From contig NC_064839.1 in NCBI RefSeq assembly GCF_024166365.1, positions 33,802,378-33,866,377 on the forward strand: a stretch of DNA of 64,000 bases. Reading direction: 5' to 3'. The DNA is from Elephas maximus indicus (lineage: Eukaryota > Chordata > Mammalia > Proboscidea > Elephantidae). Below, piece after piece: positions 46,501 to 59,832 of this stretch (positions within the stretch are counted from its first letter, which is position 1; every line of letters starts with the position of its first letter). The position numbers were made by a program, and so were the translations under genes. Below the pieces are notes generated by a model that ran no database searches, was not told the DNA's origin, and worked only from the letters and a program-made list of their open reading frames with translations.

Positions 46501-48799
46501 GCTATGAGAAAGTTCTCTCGGCCGTCTGACCTAACCCGTTCTCAGAGGAAGAGGACTGCGGCAGGGCTGGGCAGGGCCCTCCCTCCCTGGTCAGGTGTGG
46601 GCTTGACCACCAGTTTCTCAGTGTCTCCTTGGGGCTTGCACCCCAGCACCACTACCCCACCCAGGACCTTTCCATACTTTCTCTCCTTTCCAGTGTCAGC
46701 AAGAACCACTAGGCCAGAAACTACATCCCCAAAGTTTTGGTGACTCTCTCTGCAACTCCATCTCCTGATACCGCCAGGCCTCCTCACTGCCATGGTGTCC
46801 TTTCGCTGGCCTCCAACCCCACCTTTTGGCCCTTTGTTCCACTGTCACCAGAGTGAAGTCCTCTAACTCCAACGTGCCTTTGTAATCTTCACCTAGTGGT
46901 TCCTGTAGCCCCAGAGCTAGAGCTCTGCCTCCTCCCCACAGCCTGTGAAGCCCTGTAGAGTCAGCCCTGGCCTTGGCCCTCGCCTCTCTGGTCTATGGGC
47001 ACGATTCTTCGGTGAGAGCAACTCTCCTGCCATTTCCGCCCCAAGCAAGTGCTCCAGGGAGTCTATGGATCATTCTAGAGAGGAGCCTTGAAGTGCAGAA
47101 AACGGAGCTGCTTCCTCAGGCTCAGATGGAGGGGCTAGGTTGGAAGGACACACACCCAGCCTACAAAATGCGAGTCCTGGCCTCCCTCCTCCACAGGGCA
47201 GCACTGTCCACCTGTGGACATCAAAGTCCACCACCCCACTTCCAGCAGGGTCCAGCTGGGCTCTCTGAAGGTGGCTGAGCCAGGCTGCAACCCCATATTC
47301 ACTTGGCCTGACTATTCCTCCCAGGGCTCATCAGGCTATACCAGACTCAAGCTGGCCCCATAGTGTCCACCTTACCCCCGTCCCCTGCCTACCCCTTATA
47401 TCCCAGGTCTCCTGGGCCAGAACCCCTCAGCAGCAGGGCCCTGGCCCCAGTTGGCACCCTGGTAATCGCCCCAGTCAGGCTAGTAGTGGGGCATGGCAAA
47501 CGCCCAGATTGACCAGTGCTCCCTGAGAGACAAAGCATGGGCTTGACCGCCAGCCCCAGCCAGACTTTGAGAGGTGGCAGCTGGGTAGTTCTGTTCTCTC
47601 CTTCCTGAAACCTTTCCAGATCATGACAGTCCCAAAGGTGTGAACTTTCAGTCCCCCCAGGGCTCCCAGGGGCAGGCGCACATGGCTTCTCCAATGCCCC
47701 CAGCCCCCAGTTTCTGCAACCTCTCCCTGAGGACCCTGGGGAGCAGCAAGAGAGGGTCCTAACCCATGCCAGCGGGTGGTCTCACACTGCCGCAGCAGGC
47801 ATAGAGGCAGTGTCTGGCACAGCATGGTAGGTGGGGCGGCCCCCTGCTGTAAACTCACCCATGGCCTCATGGCCCACAGAGGGGCTCTGCTGGCCAGCTG
47901 GCCACGGCACAGTGTGAGAGGACAGTGTGTTCCCAGATTTCACTTCTGCTTTTCCAGAGGTCACTAATCGACGCTCTCCTGGGGAGCTCAGGGGTTTTCA
48001 GGAATTACGGCCCATAGAGTGAAACCAGATGTGAGAACATGCTCCCTAGAGCATAGTGTGCCCATCCTGCCACCTCCAGCAAGGGTGGCAGGCCTCAGTG
48101 CCTGTTCTATCACTCCCTTGGGCCCAGGTGAGGCTTCTTCTTTGAAGGGGCTGGGCCTGGGCTTCATCCCCTAGTGCTCATCGGCCCCAGAGGCTCTCCA
48201 GTGTCATGACTTGCAGCGGTTCAGTGCGGGAAAACTGAGACAGATGGCCAGATGGCCAGGCTGGTGGCCTGACAGGAGCTGGAGCCCTCTCCTTGATGAA
48301 TGTGCTGTGCCTGAGCCTTCTTCCTAGGCTCCGGGGGTGAGACTTTCATATCAACTCCAAAGCAGATGTGCACACAGGCTGGCTAGCTCTGTAGGGTCAG
48401 AGCGCCACATCTGGAACTCCTGTGTGGGAGTCACAGCACGAACAGCATTAACCCTGGGTTTACCTGGGGCCTGCAGCACAGACTGAATATCCTCATTAGC
48501 TCCCGGGCCTCTGCCAAGACCTGTCACAGGCTCCCTGCAACACCAACTAAATGAAAACCCCGAGTTCTAACTCTTCCTACCAGATGCCAGCTCTTCTCCC
48601 TTCCCCAACGTATCACCTGCCATTCTCCATCCAGAGCCTCAGCACCTCCCCCCAAATGAGGTATCTGTGTCCCTTGGCCCATGGCCAGTGCCAGCCCGCC
48701 CATCACCTCCCAGCTGGTCCATGCCACAGCCAGGCCCTTTCTGCAGACTCATGTTGCCAGATCACTGGTTTCGGGACATCACTCCTCAGGCAGCTGAGC

Positions 48800-48905
48800 A
48801 GGGAAGTGGAGAGAACCTGGGCTTTGGGGCCATGGGGACCTGGGTCGAATTCTGGTCCACAGATTGGCCCTGAACAGCTTGTGAAACCTCTCTGGAACCG
48901 GGCTC
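48800..48905 (+). repeat. MIR SINE relic
   Basis: agagaacctgggctttgggg, acctgggtcgaattctggtc, cagcttgtgaaacctctctg: the tRNA-like head half of MIR. Confidence 0.65.
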
Positions 48906-49604
48906 CTGTCTGTCTCCTGGCGAGAGGCCCAGCAATGCCAGCCTCCCAGGGTGCCTGTCATGGGACTTGAACAGAGACAGTGGCATACAGAGAGAGTGAG
49001 CACAGTATACCACAAGCCAACTCTCCTGCCAGAGAATCACCCACAGCTGCCCAACTAGCACCCTCAGCTCCGTCAGGTGTCTCTGCTCTTGACTCCAAGC
49101 TGTTGCTCAAGATGCCCTACCTAGTCCTCCACAGAATGGCCCCCTTGCCCCTGCTCTGTCCTGACCCTTCTCCTGGACTCTCATATGTCCACCTCCCTGC
49201 TGGAGAGACTGCCAGGGCTCTTGTACAGCGTGGATAAAACCACCACCCACCACGCCCACTGCCCTGAGCTGCAGGGCAGCTTGGGGGTGGGCACAAGGAG
49301 ATGTAGCCAAGGGCAGCTCTTGTTCGATGGGAAGCCCCAGGGCTGGCGGGCCAGCAGTCTCGGGAAGAACCTGGAGTCTATTGCTGGCACGGCCACATGC
49401 AAGTTTCTGGGTTTCAGCTGGCGCAAGGCAGAGCTCCTGCGGGGAAGGGACAGCAAGTTCTCCGTCCTCGGCCCCTGGACCAGCATTTTGTTCCATGCTG
49501 GAGGCCTTTCAGTGAGGTGAGGCATTCTCAAAAGGGGGATGAGGCTGATCCACAGATCCAGGGTAATGTATTGCTTTTGTGTGACCTCTCTTGTAACTCC
49601 CACT

Positions 49605-50010
49605 CAGGTGACTGCGCAGGACTGTGCAGATAAGGAAACTGTGGCCCACCAAAGGGATTGGTAAGTTTTGCCATCCTGCTGGGTTTGAAATGAGCCACCT
49701 CAGAGGCAGAAGAGAGAAGAGCCCACCACCACCAAGGAAGGAGAGACTGGGAGCAGAGACCCGGCAGCAAAAGATGATGCAAAGGGCTTCCCCGCCCACA
49801 GAGAAAGCTGCCCTTGGGCAGAGGCCTAGGGCCAGGGAGACACATGCCCGTGAGTATGGCTGGGAAGACACTGTCCTGACGGAAGAACTGTATCCTTGAG
49901 CGTTCTTGAGCCTGAATTGTAACCTGTTGCTTCCCTAATAAACACCATAATCGTGAGTATGGTCTGTGAGTTCTGTGTGGTAATGAATTATCGAACCCAG
50001 GAGAGGAGTA
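49605..50010 (+). mobile_element. LTR-like repeat with internal poly(A) signal (tentative)
   Basis: A block starting near tgactgcgcaggactgtgca and running through ctgttgcttccctaataaac (AATAAA near 49938) to gaattatcgaacccagg. A poly(A) signal followed by a short tail resembles the R-U5 end of an LTR. No second copy is in the window to confirm it, and no viral gene is attached. Confidence 0.4.
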
Positions 50011-51625
50011 GAGAGTGCCATGGGAGGGATGGCTGGTGTCAGGATTGGTAAAGATGGCGGAGAGAGGAGGCAAAGTTGCCCTCTGCTTTATAGGGATCAA
50101 CCTTCGGCTGTTGATCTTGATTCTCCTTCCCCCTTGTGAAGTTAGAGGAGAACAGACACCTCCCCCATGCCGTTTTTACAACAGAGGTGGCCCAACTGGC
50201 CCCAGAGGTCAGTGGCACCACCCAACATCAACATCGGACACAGGGATCAAATGGGAGGGTCACTCCCCATGTCCAGGAGGCAGCAGAATGTCTGCCCCGG
50301 GTTCACCACCCCTCTCCCCACTCTGAGACAGGTGGCAGGTGGCAGCAGAGCCATATTTAATTACCCCGTGCTCTCAGGAACACCTCGTCCCTGCGGCTAG
50401 GAGAATAAAAGCATCTCTCACATCCCATGAGGAAGTCGACCCATCCGACAGTCAGGAGGGTGCCAGGCAGGCGACGGTCTGTGTGCCAAAGGGAGGGGCA
50501 GAACTGGTTACTGCTGCACCCAGGGCAAGTTCCAAGAAGCTCTCCTCTGACTGAGCAGAGATCCGCCCGGGCAGCCCCTCAGCAGGTCATCCCCACCCAG
50601 GCCCTAAGGCTCCATTGGGCTGGCATGTCCCAGGAGAGATGGGGCTTGGAGGGCAGTTTCCCTGTGTTCCTTAGCCACAGCCCCACCTGAGAATCAGGCA
50701 ACCGAGCCTCACCCTGGGCAGCAGGGGCCACACCTTCTATCCTGCTGCCCTGCACTTTGACCTTGAGTAGGCTCTTTCTTCTCTAGGCTTGCCACCACAG
50801 CTGTAGACCCTGCAGGAAGGAGCACAGTTGGGGTATGTTTACCTGAGTGTGAGCGAGAGAGAGGTAAAGAGGTCTGGTCTGGCAAGGTGCCAGGCAACCC
50901 AGGGAAGGCCAGCTGTGGCAGTGAACTGTGGTCGGAAGTTGGCCCATGTCCATGTCTGGCTCCTGGGTCCACAGGCCCGTACTTCCTGAGCGATTCTGTC
51001 CACCTTTGATCCTGGGCTCCTGGTCTACAAGTATAAACCTCTGGAGGAAGGACACTAAGGAAAGCTGGGGCTGGCTTGGGTGGAGGTAGAAGGCAGCTCT
51101 AGCTCTCCCCAAAAGCTGTTGTTCTCAGTGAGACTAAGCCAGGCCAGGCTGGAGCGTTCCACCAGCTCTATAGTGCCTAGAATCAGACCAAAGGAGGGAA
51201 GTAGAGCCAAATCTATGGAAATACTCATTCTGCTTAGACTTAGACCCTGTAGACGGGCTCATGGGATCAGGCCTCTTTGGGATTGCAAGGCCATGTAGCC
51301 CTTAGCATGAAGCCCCATTCTCTGCAGCTCACGGAAACGGGACAGAGCAGCCAGGAGCAGAGTTGATCCATCCCACACTCATGTCCTGTAGAACCATGAG
51401 GCTTGGGCCAGGCAGGAGTAATAACCATCCTGGTTGGTCTTGAATAGCACCCCCCTCCAGGGCCCCACCTTTCGGCCCCACCTCTCCCCCACTCAAGAGG
51501 CCTGGTGGAACATATGCTGGGGAAGGGGTAACAAGCCAGACTGAGCACAATCGGTGCCATGGACCAGGGCTGACCCCTCAAAGGGAGATTGTCACCCTCT
51601 CCTGGAGCCTCACAGAAGAACACAA

Positions 51626-51795
51626 AAACCAAAACCATTTCTACCAAGTTGATTCCAACTCATAGCAACCCTATAAGACAGTAGAATTTCCCCAACAGAC
51701 TGCCACATCTTTCTCCTATGCAGTGGCTGGTGGGTTCAAACCACTGACCTTTCAGTTAGCAGCTGAGCACTTAACCACTGTGCCACCAGAGATCC
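51626..51795 (-). mobile_element. AfroSINE, antisense (ATP6V0D1 intron 1)
   Basis: Copy with an internal deletion: from accaaaaccatttctaccaa to the inverted head cactgtgccaccagagatcc. Confidence 0.88.
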
Positions 51796-54279
51796 GTTCA
51801 CAGCAGAAGCTAGGCCCAAATGATAGAAGTCATGGGGAGGGTTAGTATGGAGCCTGGGCCAGGCCTGAAGCATTAACACTCCAGGACCTTCTGTTCCCTC
51901 AGGTCTGCCACATGGTATCTAGCTTGAAGCTAAAGGGCTCAGGTGGGGATATGGTGAGCTGCAACCATGACCTGTAGCCTTAGAGCCCTGTGTGCTGGAT
52001 CATGGGCCGCAGCTCGCCATATACCCCACTCCTAACCCTTTTAAGCTCCAAGCTAGATGCCATGTAGAAGGCCTGGGGGAACAGTGAGGGCCCCAGAAGC
52101 CGGGCCTCTTTCACCTGGCCATGCCTTCCTGGGTTGGGGGCTAGGCATACAGAGGGATAATTTGGGCATTCTTGCATGAACAAATGAAGGAAATAATCAA
52201 TGAATGTAGAATGATTTGACTGGCAATATCAAGATGGCATCAGGAGGCCATTAAGCAAACCCTTGGTCCCACCTGGGACCTGATTTCCCATGTACAATAA
52301 GAAGGTTGATCGGTTTCTCTCAGGAGCCTAACCAACTCAGACACTATTCTCTCTGATCAAACCCAGAGTGCATGGACTCCCTGCAACCCCAGCTCAGAGG
52401 CCTGGATACCCATGGAAGTCCAGAGAAGCATAGCAGAACTAATGGCAGGTGCAGGGGAGGGCCTGGGGCTATGGAGCCTCCAAGCAGGTATCAGAGCAGG
52501 GGTGGGGGGTGGGGGAGAAGGCTGAGCTGCAGCAGTGAGGACACCACAGATGACTCCTTGGAGGGAAAGCCCCATCTGCCAACCAAACACAAAGCCTCAG
52601 CTGAGGTCAAGGCCTGAAAACCACGGGCTGAGTGTCCAAGAGGGACAAGGTCTGGGCAAGTGCCAGAGGCCAGGCCAATGTTAGATAGAAAGCAGTGCCC
52701 AGCACCCAGCCAGGGCTTCTCCTCCATACACCCTGTTCTCCTGCCACAAGTTGGCCTGCCCATCCTTGGGACCACCCACATGTACATGGGGGGCAGCCCT
52801 AGCCCAGCCCCTGGAGCTTGACTCCATAGTCCTTCGGAGGAGCTGCAGGGTACCGGAGGCAGACAGCAGAGCAGGCTCCAGACTGGCTGTCAGCAGTCCT
52901 ATCCAGGCTACATAACAGCAGCCTAGTCTACAAGTGGCCCTTTAGGGTATTGGTTTTCCTACCTCTAAAAGAGCAGGAAGGCCAAAATTCCAGTACAGGA
53001 TAGGTTAAAAAAAACAAAAAACAAAAAACTGCCAAGTGGTAGGTGTTGGGTGAGTCAGAGGCCAGGGAGGCCAATGGGAAGGCCCCCCAAGTTGGGGCGC
53101 AGCGTGGAGGAGGAGAGTGATCAACCACCTGATAACAACCCCATTCCCATCAGGACCATGTGCACCTACAGTGCTTACATGGAATTTGGGGTATCTGATT
53201 TGGGCCTTTCCTAGTGTCACCCGGCACACACTCGTACATGTTTTCCCCAAACCACTCAAGGAAGTTAGAAGGAGTCTACCCTGGGGATCATTCTCCCTCT
53301 CCCAGAGGGACCAGGGTGGCAGGACAAGAGTAGAGCCACGTGGGAATGGGTGGTGCTTCCAGGTGCCTGGGAAGTGTGGCCCTGACCCCCGGACAGCTTC
53401 AGGCTTTGACTCCAAGATGCCTGGGTTCACAACTAGCACACTGTGTGACAGCTGAGCTCTGACTCACAGCTGCCAAGTGGAAGTAAATGAGGACAGCTTG
53501 GTGCTCAAAGCCGGCGTGGCCTACATTGGGCACCAGGGCAGAGGTTATCAGGAAATGGCCCCTAGGCTTTCCCTTTCTAACCTGCAAAGTTAGGGCACTG
53601 GGAGGTAGGGGAGACACAGACAGACAGGAGACCTTAATCTGAGAATGCCAACAGGGACTTGGGTGGGGTAGTAGGGCCCAGGACAGAGCCCCAAGAGACA
53701 GTGGCTACAGGCAGGTGCTGCACAGCAGAGCAGAGGAGAGGCAGCATTTGGCAGACACACTCGTTCAGCCACTTCCCCTTCCCCAGGTTCTCTGGCAGCC
53801 AAGTGGTCCTGGTTCGCCCCCTTGTGGCCAAAGAGAGGTTGGTAAAGTTGACAGTTGGGAGCCCAGCTCTGGTGGGAAGAGGGAGCTCCATCCAATTTAA
53901 TCGCTGCCTCAGACTCCCAGTCTGCATCTCTCCAGCCATCAGTCCCTGGGGTAATGGGGCTCCAGGCACCCGCAGTCATACAGGAATGTGTCATAAAGCC
54001 CAGGGAACAGGCCTGAGGTGGACACAAGCCCAGGAAAGCCAAAGCAGAGACAAGGTGGGCCCAAGTCTAGTCATGACGACTGTTCCCTGTCTTGCATCAG
54101 TGAAGGCAAAACCTCCTGAGGGGCAATGCTGAAGAGGGCGTGGAGGGAAGCTTGGGCATCCCTCTGCCTACACTCTTGTTCTCCAGCTCAGGTACACCCT
54201 CCGAGTCTCCAAAGCCCTTCATCCAGCTCTCAATAGCTCTATAACCTCCCCGTCTCCACTGCCTAGTGCTGTGTCTAGT

Positions 54280-54306
54280 AAAAAAAAAAAAAAATTTTTT
54301 TTTTTT
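54280..54306. repeat. A15-T12 palindromic tract
   Basis: A run of 15 A followed directly by 12 T. It could be a poly(A) tail abutting a poly(T), but no recognisable element lies on either side. Confidence 0.8.
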
Positions 54307-54514
54307 AAAGGAAGTGCTTAATAATCCAGAAACTGGGCAATCTGTGACACAGTGCATCCCTCCAGAATAGGGGCCCCAGCTTTTCCACCTTGTCCCCCAG
54401 AGCCCAGCACCCTGTGTACCAAGAAAGAGATGTCATCCATCTAATCACACAGGTATCTGCTGAGCATCACTCTGGCTGGGCGCTGTGCTGTTTCATCTGT
54501 AACAATCTGCAAGT

Positions 54515-54605
54515 TGGTGATTTCTGTTTCATTTTACAGCTTGAAAGTGTTAAGTCACATGCCTAGAGTCACACAGCCAGCCAGGAAGGGAGCTGTGGTT
54601 GGCCT
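54515..54605 (-). repeat. MIR SINE relic
   Basis: tttcattttacagcttgaaa followed by gtcacacagccagccaggaa, in inverse-MIR order. Confidence 0.6.
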
Positions 54606-54781
54606 GAGGCCTGGACTCGCACAGAACTCAAAAAAGGTCCTGGCGACCCAGAGAAGTTCCAAGGTCCTGGTCCTCAGCAGACTCAGGTGACTTACAAGAG
54701 ATCATCGCTGAACAACACCAGGCACTGAACTGTTCATGTGAAGACTGCTGAAATGCCAAATGTTTTCTTACCTATATAGCT

Positions 54782-54972
54782 GTGGTGGCACAATGCTTAG
54801 GCACTTGGCTGCTAACTGAAAAGTTGGTGGTTTGAACTCACCAGTTGCTCTGTGGAAGAAAAAGCCTGGTGATCTGCTCCTGTAAAGATTTCAGCGTAGG
54901 AAACCCTATGAGGCAGTATTACTCTGTCCTACATGGCTGCTATGAGTAGGAATTGGCTTGACAGCACACAAC
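54782..54972 (+). mobile_element. AfroSINE, sense (ATP6V0D1 intron 1)
   Basis: Long-form copy with ttggctgctaactgaaaagt and gtaaagatttcagcgtagga; moderately diverged. Confidence 0.88.
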
Positions 54973-55984
54973 AGCATATTTACCACAATAAACAAAATGG
55001 AGGGAGAGCGACCATTGCCTCACAATCTTATCCCTGTTCATTCTTGATGTGGACCCTTCTAACAAGCCAGAGTGTGTTTGGCTTCTGAGCCCAAAGCACA
55101 AGAACAGCTACCAGTGAGAAAAAGGGCCTGGGGTGCTACAGCAGGCACCTTGACCACAGCAGAAAGGGCAAGTAGGTGGCTTGGGAGGCAGTCAGGGGCA
55201 GAACTATTGGAGGCAGACCTCAGCCCTCGTTTCAAGTCTAGCACCCTAACACAGGAGAGGCTCTATTATGTGCAGTATGTGCCGCTTAAGAAAGCAGAGA
55301 AGTGAGGCTAATACATTCTAGAAGGGTTCTATAAAAAAATGCTTAAAATAAGGTGTTGGAGCCTTTCCCTCTCTACCATCCAGAAAATCTTATTCTTCAA
55401 GGGTCCTGGATGGCTAACATTCAGCTACACTGAGACCACCGCAAAAGGCCTCAGGCACGGGTTCAGGTACTGGCTCTACCTCAGAAACTATGCCTAAGAA
55501 ATCACTGAGTAAATCCAAGAGAAAGTGTATGTTATTATTCACTAGAGCAAGTTCTGACACGGCCTCCAGGGGCAGGACTTGTGAAACGGGTTATCAGTGC
55601 CTGTGTGGACTGTCACTGACTTGACCATAAACAGCTTCTCAGATAAAATCAGGCCAAAGTATATACCAGTGTAAGATGTAACCAGTGAAGAAAAGGCAGG
55701 CAATGGGGGGAGAGAGGGGGAATGAAGGAAAGAGAAAAATGGCCAGGTGAGCAGGTGCGAGGAGGGGTAGGTGTGTTGTACCTTGGCAGGGGTCTTGGGT
55801 TCCGGCCTGGGTGATAAGAGTCCAGCCCTGACCTGGGTCCTGGAAGAGTCACTAAAGCACTCCCTGGGCTCTAAGTCTTCAGGTATAAAGAGAAGGGCCT
55901 AGATGGGGCTCCCTAAGATTCGGACTAGCCCTACAATGCTGTGAACCAAAATCTGAAAGAAATGCTCCCTCTCCCAGCGTCTCT

Positions 55985-56665
55985 AATCTTCTCCCCAGAG
56001 GTCGCCACTCTGGACAAGTGGCAGTTTGTGCTCCCAAACACTTTTCCATGTGCATATCATCTAGTATTCTACTAAAATGGGATCATATTATACATAATTC
56101 ATTGCAACTTTTTACCTAATAAAACCAAAAACCACCAGTTGCTACTGAGTCAATTCTGACTCATGCCAACTGCATGTGTGTCAGAGGAGACATGTGCTCC
56201 ACAGGGTTTTCAGTGGCTGATTTTTCAGAAGTGACTGTCATGCCTTTCTTCTGAAGCACCTCTGGGTGGACTCCAATCAACATTTGGGTTAGGGGCCATA
56301 TGTGTTAACTGTTTGTACCACCCAGGGACTCATTTTACCTCTCAATAAATGTTTAAATCAGTCTCTATGATACTTTATGCTTTTGAGCACTTGCATAGTT
56401 CGCCTTTGTAAGGACAGATTATGGTTTATTTAACCATACTTCTATCAACAGATATTCTGCTGGTTCTTAGTTTGCTGCTACCGACAAGGCTTGCATGAAC
56501 ACCTCCGGACATGCGCTATCCTGTGCTAACTGATGGGATACAATCCCACAAGTGGGCTGCAGGGTCACAGAGTATATATGCATGCTTTGTTTTCACAAGG
56601 TGGTGAAAAAGCTTGTCCTCCAAAGGGTCTACCAAGTCACCTTTCTACCAACTTTATTTCTGGAA
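55985..56665 (-). mobile_element. Old LINE (L1M-like), antisense, interrupted by a SINE
   Basis: Late-ORF2 LINE text on the - strand, read here as tggtttatttaaccatactt ... gcttgcatgaacacctccgg ... gtgggctgcagggtcacaga ... cacctttctaccaac. Split by the AfroSINE at 56122-56330. Confidence 0.6.
56122..56330 (-). mobile_element. Diverged AfroSINE-related copy, antisense
   Basis: Starts accaaaaaccaccagttgct, keeps tgagtcaattctgactcatg and ends with ttgtaccacccagggactc. It is more diverged than the other copies and has a different middle. Confidence 0.7.
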
Positions 56666-57079
56666 TAAAAAAAAAAAATACTAAGTTAAAAAGAAAACAA
56701 TAACCCCAAAACCACTATGCCCTAGAGACAGGGCATGAAGGCAGTGGCGCAGCAGGGCTCTGACAGGAGATCCCTGGCTGTTACTTGTCTTCTCTGCTTG
56801 CCAAATTAGGCTCCATGCCAGGAGTCTTCGTCAGGCCATGCTTGTGTCCACTTGGCCCTGCCATTACGGCTGCTCTCCAGCCTCCTGGCAGGACCTCGCG
56901 GCAGGACCAGGCTTCCGAGGCAGGCTTGTCCCGGCTGCAAGCCAACAGATGGCCGGGAGTGGGCTCTCACTGCTGCCAGCCAGTGTACTGATGACTTGCA
57001 GATTGGTATCTTTAGTACTACTTTCCTTGAGCTCCAGACCCACATGGCCACCTGCCTGCTAAACTCTTTCCTCTAATGC

Positions 57080-57610
57080 TCAAACTCGACACATCTGAGA
57101 CAGACCACCTTTGTATCCACTACCCATTCCCTGCTCCAAACCTTGTCTGGAGGTCCCATCTCAGAAACAGCTCTAGCACTCACCCAGTCATTCGTGAATG
57201 ACAGCCTGAGAACCATTCGGCTCTAACCCCTTACTCCCCCACCTAGTATAAATGCACCCGTTCCTGTTGATTTCATTCCCTCAATTAGTCTCTGACCCAG
57301 TCCTTCGTTTCCCCTCTGCCACTCTTGCCCTGGTTCAGTCCACCTGTTCCCTCACCCTGAGAGCTGGAATAGCTGCCAGCCATTGTCCTGCTCCCAGCCT
57401 GCTTCCTCCAGAATTCATCCTCCAGAGCCCCCAAGCAAATTTCTAACTGCATCACACCACCAGCCCAACCCTCTCCATAATTTCCCCCTTCTTCATCAAC
57501 AGAGGGATCAAGTCCAAGCTGGCTGATGGCAGCAAGAAGCCAAACCTCCTTCCTGCCTATTCTTACTCTCATCCCCTTGTGGGGCCTCATCCTCTTGGAC
57601 AGCAGCAGCA
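57080..57610 (+). mobile_element. L2 LINE relic
   Basis: L2-like text: catctcagaaacagctctag, ctgcatcacaccaccagccc, gggatcaagtccaagctggc. Confidence 0.55.
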
Positions 57611-57654
57611 AGCTAGAGGGGAGCAATCAAGATAGCAGGCTGCTAAAGAGTCAG

Positions 57655-58168
57655 AATGGGCCACGTAAATCAGAAACTACATCAGCCTGAGGCCAGAAGA
57701 ACTAGATGGTGCCTGGCTATAAATGATGAGTGCCATTACAGGGAGCACAACAGAGAATCCCTCAAGGAGCAGGAGAGCAGTGGGATGCAGACCCCAAATT
57801 CTCATAAAAAGGCCAGACTTAATGGTCTGAGACAGGAGGGACCCCGGAGGTCATGGTCCCCAAGACAGGAACCATTCCTGATGCCAACTCTTCAGACAGG
57901 GATTGGGCTGGACTATAAGCAGAAAATGATACTGGTGAGGAGTGGGCTTCCTGGATCAAGTAGATACATAAGACTGTGTGTGCAGCTCCTGTCTGGAGGG
58001 GAGATGGGAAGGACAAGGGGGACAGAAGCTGGCTGAATGGTCATGGAAATAGAGGGTAGAGACAAGGGTGTGTTGTCTCATTAGGGGGAGAGCACTAGGA
58101 GTATACAGCAAGGTGTATATAAGGTTTTGCATGTGAGACTGACTTGATCTGTAAACTTTCACTTAAAG
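57655..58168 (+). mobile_element. L1 3' UTR fragment, sense
   Basis: Matches by eye the L1 3' UTR at 640-1200 (inverse) and at 62930-63440: gaagaactagatggtgcctg, ccaaattctcataaaaaggc, atctgtaaactttcacttaa. The poly(A) tail is lost and parts are deleted, so it is older than the 62.7 kb copy. Confidence 0.88.
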
Positions 58169-59061
58169 TTCTGGTCACCACCAACAAGCCATGCTGGCTC
58201 ATGAAAATCACCGGAGATTGGATGTCAGGGGTCTCTTCATGAAGGGATGTCACTGCCCAGGGTGGCCAGGACATCATAGGTCCTCTGAGACTTGCGTGTT
58301 CATTCCCTTCCTTCCACAGAGCAAACTCTCCCCAGGTTACTGCCCTCTACACACCCTTCTTCCAGTGCCCCCTGAGTTCCTCTCTCTTGCTTGTCGTCAC
58401 TGGGTTGTGTCATCTTTCTCTATGGATCAAATCTGACTCTAAGGAATATTGCACTGAGCTAAGCTGGTCTTGCTGCCCAAAGCCATGGTCATCTAGTTTC
58501 ACCAATTCAATATAATCTCTTTGATAAACAAAATGGAACATATAAAATACTGCCAGGTAAGACCACATAGACAGGAACTCTCTGATGACAAAAAGTTCCC
58601 ACACATTGGACCTAAGACTCCTTTAAAACAAAAAACTATACCTCTGGTCCCTGCTGAGCTGTGTGAACTCCCAAGACACCCAAGGCCCCATGAACCAGAC
58701 CGATGCACCTCTCCAGGCTCTGCCCTGCATCTCCCAGCTCCGCAGCCCCTGTGAGACTCTGCAAATGCCAGTCCTTCTCCCTAGGGTGCTCTCCCTATCC
58801 CCTTGGCCTAAATTTTGTTGCTAACAGTTTTGAGATATAACTCGCATACCATGTAAATCACCCATTTAAAGTATATACTTCAATGTATTTTAGTACATTC
58901 ACAGAGTTGTGCAACCAGCACTGCAATCAATTTTAGAACATTTTCGTCACCCCTAAAAAGAAATCCCATAACCTTTAGCTGTCACCCCACCCTCTGTATC
59001 TCTTCCCCACTGCCCCCGGCCCTAGGCAGCCACTAATCTACTTTCTGTGTCTATACTGTTT

Positions 59062-59428
59062 GGCGTTGAGTCGATTCTGACTCATAGCGACACTACAGTA
59101 CAAAGAACTGTCCCACAGGATTTCAAAGGCTGTAATCTTTATGGGGAGCCATGGTGGTGCAGTGGTTAAGAGCTCAGCTGCAAATCAAAAGGTTGGCAGT
59201 TTGAATCCACTAACAGTTCCTTGGAAATCCTATAGGGCAGTTCTACTCTGTCCTCTAGGGCCTCTGTGAGTTGGAATTGACTCGACAGCAATGAGTTTGG
59301 TTTTTTTGGTTTAATCTTTATGGAAGCAGACTGCCACATCTTTCTCCCATGGAATGGCTGGTGGGTTTGAACTGCTAACTTTTCAGTTTGCAGCTGAGTA
59401 CTTAACAGCTGCGCCATGAGGGCTCCTT
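59062..59428 (-). mobile_element. AfroSINE, antisense, split by a second AfroSINE
   Basis: Long-form copy from ttgagtcgattctgactcat to the inverted head taacagctgcgccatgaggg. Interrupted at its aatctttatgg segment by the nested copy at 59145. Confidence 0.9.
59145..59311 (+). mobile_element. AfroSINE nested inside another AfroSINE
   Basis: Sense copy from ggagccatggtggtgcagtg to gagtttggttttt. Flanked by identical 12-bp taatctttatgg at 59133-59144 and 59312-59323. Confidence 0.93.
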
Positions 59429-59627
59429 TCTGTCTCTATAGAGTTGTCAATTCTTGACATCTCACATCAATTGAATCGTAAAATACGTGGTCTTTTGTGA
59501 TGGCTTCTTTCACTTAACTTATTTTCAAGGCCTGTCTATGTTGTAGCATACGTTATTACTTCATTCCGTTTTATGGCTGAATTGTATTTCATTGTATGAA
59601 TACACATTTTATTTACCTAGTCATCAG

Positions 59628-59832
59628 GAGCTCTGGTGGCGCAGTGGTTAAAGCACTCGGCTGGGAACTAATAGGTCACCAGTTTGAACCCACCAGCCAC
59701 TCCACAGGAGAAAGATGTGGCAGTCTGATTCCATAAAGATTTACAGCCTTGGAAACCCTATGGGGCAGTTCTATTCTGTCCTACAGGGTTGCTATGAGTC
59801 ACAATCAACTCGAGGGCAAAGGGTTTTGGTTT
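59628..59832 (+). mobile_element. AfroSINE, sense, with target-site duplication
   Basis: Long-form copy flanked by identical tagtcatcag at 59618-59627 and 59833-59842, inserted in the old L1. Confidence 0.93.
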
